DNA of 64,000 bases from Desulfobacteraceae bacterium (lineage in GTDB: Bacteria; Desulfobacterota; Desulfobacteria; Desulfobacterales; Desulfobacteraceae), in contig JADGFI010000003.1 in assembly GCA_016743945.1 (NCBI GenBank), positions 186,001-250,000 of the forward strand, in the 5' to 3' direction. The notes under the pieces are model-generated. The model did not search any database and had not been told where the DNA came from. It saw nothing but the letters and a program-made list of their open reading frames with translations. Positions within the stretch are counted from its first letter, which is position 1, and each line of letters begins with the position of its first letter. Both the position numbers and the translations under genes were made by a program. Below are positions 61,353-64,000 of this stretch, in pieces.

Positions 61353-64000
61353 CTAAAGAACCGCCTTTAGGTACCGACCTGTATGGCTTTTTAAAACCTT
61401 GGCAACCTGTTCCGGCGGTCCGGCTGCAATGATCTCCCCACCGCTGCTGCCGCCTTCGGGGCCCAGATCAATCACCCAGTCACAGGTCTTGATCACATCC
61501 AGGTTGTGCTCGATGATGATCACGGTATTTCCAGCATCTGTCAGGCGCTGGAGCACGGTTAACAACATTTTCACGTCCTGGAAGTGAAGGCCTGTGGTGG
61601 GTTCATCCAGAATATACAGGGTTTCCCCGGTACCCCGTTTGGCCAGTTCCCGGGCCAATTTAATGCGCTGGGCCTCTCCACCGGACAGGGTGGTGGCGGC
61701 CTGACCCAGTTTGATATAGCCAAGTCCCACATCCATGAGGGTGTCCAGAATATGGACAATCTTCGGATGGGTTTCAAACAATTGTCTGGCCTGGACAACC
61801 GATAAGTCCAGAACATCGGCAATGGAATGGTCTTTATAAGCGATCTCCAGGGTGGAACGGTTAAACCGTTTACCGGCGCAGACCTCACAGGGAACAAACA
61901 CATCGGCCAGAAAATGCATTTCCACCTTGATATACCCGTCGCCTCTGCAGGCTTCGCATCGCCCCCCCTTTACATTAAAGGAATACCGCCCTTTTTTGTA
62001 TCCCCTGGCCTTGGATTCGGGCAGCATGGCAAAAAAGTCCCGAACATGGTCAAAGACCTTGGTGTAGGTGGCAGGGTTGCTCCTTGGGGTACGGCCAATG
62101 GGTTTTTGATCAATATTGATGATTTTATCGATATGTTCAAGTCCGATGATTTTTTCATGGGCGCCCACACTCAGCTGGGAGTTATGGAGGGCCACGGACA
62201 GGGCCGGATAGAGAATCTGGTTGATCAGGGTGGATTTGCCGGCCCCGGAAACTCCTGTGACGGCCACCAGCAGTCCAATGGGAATTTTAGCACTAACCTC
62301 TTTGAGATTATTTTCCGATGCCCTGACAATGGAGATCCAGTGTTTGCCTTTATCGGCATGGCGTCTTCTTTTTTTGGGGACATCAATCTTTTCTTTGCCC
62401 GTGAGAAATTTCCCCGTGATGGAGGCGGGATTGGCCTTGATTTGATCAGGGGTTCCCTGGGCCACGATCTGGCCTCCCAAATGTCCTGCCCCGGGACCGA
62501 TATCCACGATCCAATCCGCTTTTTCCATGGTTTCCTGGTCATGTTCCACAATGATCAGGGTATTGCCGATGTCCCGCAAATGGTGGAGGGTAGATAAAAG
62601 CTTAAGATTGTCCCGCTGGTGGAGGCCGATGGAGGGTTCATCCAGGATATACAACACCCCGGTGAGTTCACTGCCCACCTGGGATGCCAAGCGGATGCGC
62701 TGGGATTCTCCCCCGGACAGGGTGGGACCGCTGCGGTCCAGGGAAAGATAATCCAGGCCCACGTTAACCAGGAACCCAAGCCGGTCGGAGATCTCCTTGA
62801 GAAGTTCTTCGGCAATAAGTTTTTGATTGCCCATTAGATCCAGGGACCCCACAAATTCATGGGCCTCCCGAACCGTCATCCCGGTAAGATCAATAATGGA
62901 GCGTTCCCGGATCAAAACGTGGAGCACCTCTTCTTTAAGCCGTTTGCCATCACAGCTGGTACAGGTACTGGACGTCATAAAAGCGGCATAATATTTTTTT
63001 TGGCTTTCGGACTGGGTGTTCCGATACCGCCGCATCAGGGTGTGGACCAGCCCTTCATGGGTCCGGGTAATCTCTGCCTGGATTTTGGCTGAATTCCAGT
63101 TAACCGTCATCTCCTTGCTCTTGGAGCCAAAGAGCAGTAATTGCTGCTGCTCTTTGGGCAAATCCTGCCAGGGCGTATCAAAATCAATGCCCCATTGGTC
63201 TTCCATGGCCAAAAGCTGGCCCATGCCCCAGGAATTGTCATTCTGATACCTCGGATTTTTAAGAAAATAATTTTTCCAGGGAAGCACAGCCCCCTGGCGG
63301 ATGCTTAAGCTTTTGTCCGGCACCACCTTGTCCGGATCTATGGCCAAAAGGGTCCCGATACCGTTGCAGTCCGGGCACATGCCCAAAGGGGAATTAAAGG
63401 AAAAAATCTGGGGAATGAGCTCTGGATAGGCAATGCCGCAGCAGGACCGGGCTTCACTCATTTTCAAATCTTCCCTTCCCTCCATGTGAACAATAATCTG
63501 ACCATGGCCCAGTTTAAGGGCGGTTTCCACCGAATCGGTAAGGCGTTTTTCAAGTGCGGTATCCCGGCGTATCACCAACCGGTCCACCACCACCTCAATG
63601 TGATGTTTCTTGTTCCGGGCCAGGGTCTGGACATTTTCAAGGGCCTGGACCACTCCGTCCACCCGGACCCGGGCGTACCCGTCTTGTTTCAACTCGTCCA
63701 GCAGTTCTCTGTGCTCCCCCTTCCGATTTTCCACAATGGGGGCCAGAATCAATATTTTAGAGGCGGCGGGCAAAGCATAAATCTGGGAAACCATGGACTG
63801 GGCATGACCCCGGCCCACTTTTTCCCCGCATTTACAACAGTATTGGGTGCCCACCCGGGCAAACAATACCCTCAGATAATCATAGATCTCCGTGATGGTT
63901 CCCACGGTGGACCTGGGATTTTTACTGGCAGCCTTCTGCTCAATGGCAATGGTGGGGGACAGGCCCCGGATGGTATCGTACTTGGGTTTTTCCATCTGTC
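61353..64000 (-). CDS. uvrA: Excinuclease ABC subunit A, N-terminus beyond window
   Basis: 881 residues to the right edge, of about 940 expected; the open frame continues out of the window, and the first visible text QMEKP matches E. coli UvrA near residue 80. It includes the zinc finger CKCGEK, the first signature SGGESQRIRLASQVG, first Walker B YILDEPSIGLHQRD, a second Walker A GVSGAGKST, the C-terminal zinc finger (CEACRGDGYIKVEMHFL, CEVC), LSGGEAQRIKLA and Walker B ILDEPTTGLH. It loads UvrB at bulky DNA lesions for nucleotide excision repair. The internal ATG at 63995 is not the true start. Confidence 0.97.
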   Translation of the reverse strand, partial: QMEKPKYDTIRGLSPTIAIEQKAASKNPRSTVGTITEIYDYLRVLFARVGTQYCCKCGEKVGRGHAQSMVSQIYALPAASKILILAPIVENRKGEHRELLDELKQDGYARVRVDGVVQALENVQTLARNKKHHIEVVVDRLVIRRDTALEKRLTDSVETALKLGHGQIIVHMEGREDLKMSEARSCCGIAYPELIPQIFSFNSPLGMCPDCNGIGTLLAIDPDKVVPDKSLSIRQGAVLPWKNYFLKNPRYQNDNSWGMGQLLAMEDQWGIDFDTPWQDLPKEQQQLLLFGSKSKEMTVNWNSAKIQAEITRTHEGLVHTLMRRYRNTQSESQKKYYAAFMTSSTCTSCDGKRLKEEVLHVLIRERSIIDLTGMTVREAHEFVGSLDLMGNQKLIAEELLKEISDRLGFLVNVGLDYLSLDRSGPTLSGGESQRIRLASQVGSELTGVLYILDEPSIGLHQRDNLKLLSTLHHLRDIGNTLIIVEHDQETMEKADWIVDIGPGAGHLGGQIVAQGTPDQIKANPASITGKFLTGKEKIDVPKKRRRHADKGKHWISIVRASENNLKEVSAKIPIGLLVAVTGVSGAGKSTLINQILYPALSVALHNSQLSVGAHEKIIGLEHIDKIINIDQKPIGRTPRSNPATYTKVFDHVRDFFAMLPESKARGYKKGRYSFNVKGGRCEACRGDGYIKVEMHFLADVFVPCEVCAGKRFNRSTLEIAYKDHSIADVLDLSVVQARQLFETHPKIVHILDTLMDVGLGYIKLGQAATTLSGGEAQRIKLARELAKRGTGETLYILDEPTTGLHFQDVKMLLTVLQRLTDAGNTVIIIEHNLDVIKTCDWVIDLGPEGGSSGGEIIAAGPPEQVAKVLKSHTGRYLKAVL

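Overview
The window reads as a chromosomal segment of a strictly anaerobic deltaproteobacterium, most likely a Desulfobacterales sulfate reducer. The inference rests on a small class III-type multihaem cytochrome, a MetF-MetV methylene-tetrahydrofolate reductase fusion, FadN/FadA beta-oxidation genes, many Cache/PAS sensor proteins, and two genes whose reading frames make sense only if an in-frame UGA is read as selenocysteine. No 16S rRNA or other taxonomic marker is present, so the genus is unknown.

Layout. 0-9.8 kb: an MFS transporter cut by the left edge; a molybdenum-storage-like amino-acid-kinase-fold protein, a small basic protein and a PadR regulator; a DUF1643 protein; a TRAP transporter remnant; RNase HI; a triheme cytochrome; YaaA; a PAS sensor; glycerol kinase; an orphan DNA methyltransferase. 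9.7-21.1 kb: MetF-MetV, a Cache-HAMP-PAS-GGDEF-EAL protein, an FMN reductase, a SYLF protein, a cardiolipin synthase with an EEP-fold hydrolase, a META lipoprotein and an adenylate cyclase. 21.2-26.2 kb: a complete five-gene branched-chain amino-acid ABC operon. 26.4-31.3 kb: a lexA-imuB-dnaE2 SOS mutagenesis cassette with a clean palindrome upstream. 31.3-43.6 kb: an Amt remnant, an esterase, an iron-sulfur protein, two flavin oxidoreductases, a GTPase/DUF2868 membrane pair, ArgP, a decayed calcium-binding-type gene and a chemoreceptor. 44.2-54.7 kb: a DsbA/FrnE-like selenoprotein, a NYN-domain protein, a MarR-GNAT fusion, an ArgO/LysE exporter, a methyltransferase, YwbE, a solute-binding protein with a sensor kinase, and an acyltransferase/alpha-toroid pair. 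54.8-64 kb: fadN-fadA behind FadR-like operators, a flavoprotein disulfide reductase with selenocysteine at the catalytic cysteine, a TauE/SafE exporter and uvrA running off the right edge.

The most notable result is the pair of UGA-interrupted genes (44213-44857 minus and 59058-60404 plus). Both are thiol-redox families, both have UGA exactly where homologues carry the catalytic cysteine, and both have a plausible bacterial SECIS hairpin with its loop about 20 nt downstream. A simple ORF caller would truncate both. Three gene remnants (TRAP DctM, Amt and a calcium-binding-type protein) show that the spaces between genes hold recognisable decay. Several operators are readable as perfect dyads (PadR, liv, lexA, MarR-GNAT, fad). 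I saw no tRNA, rRNA, CRISPR array, intact insertion sequence or phage genes.
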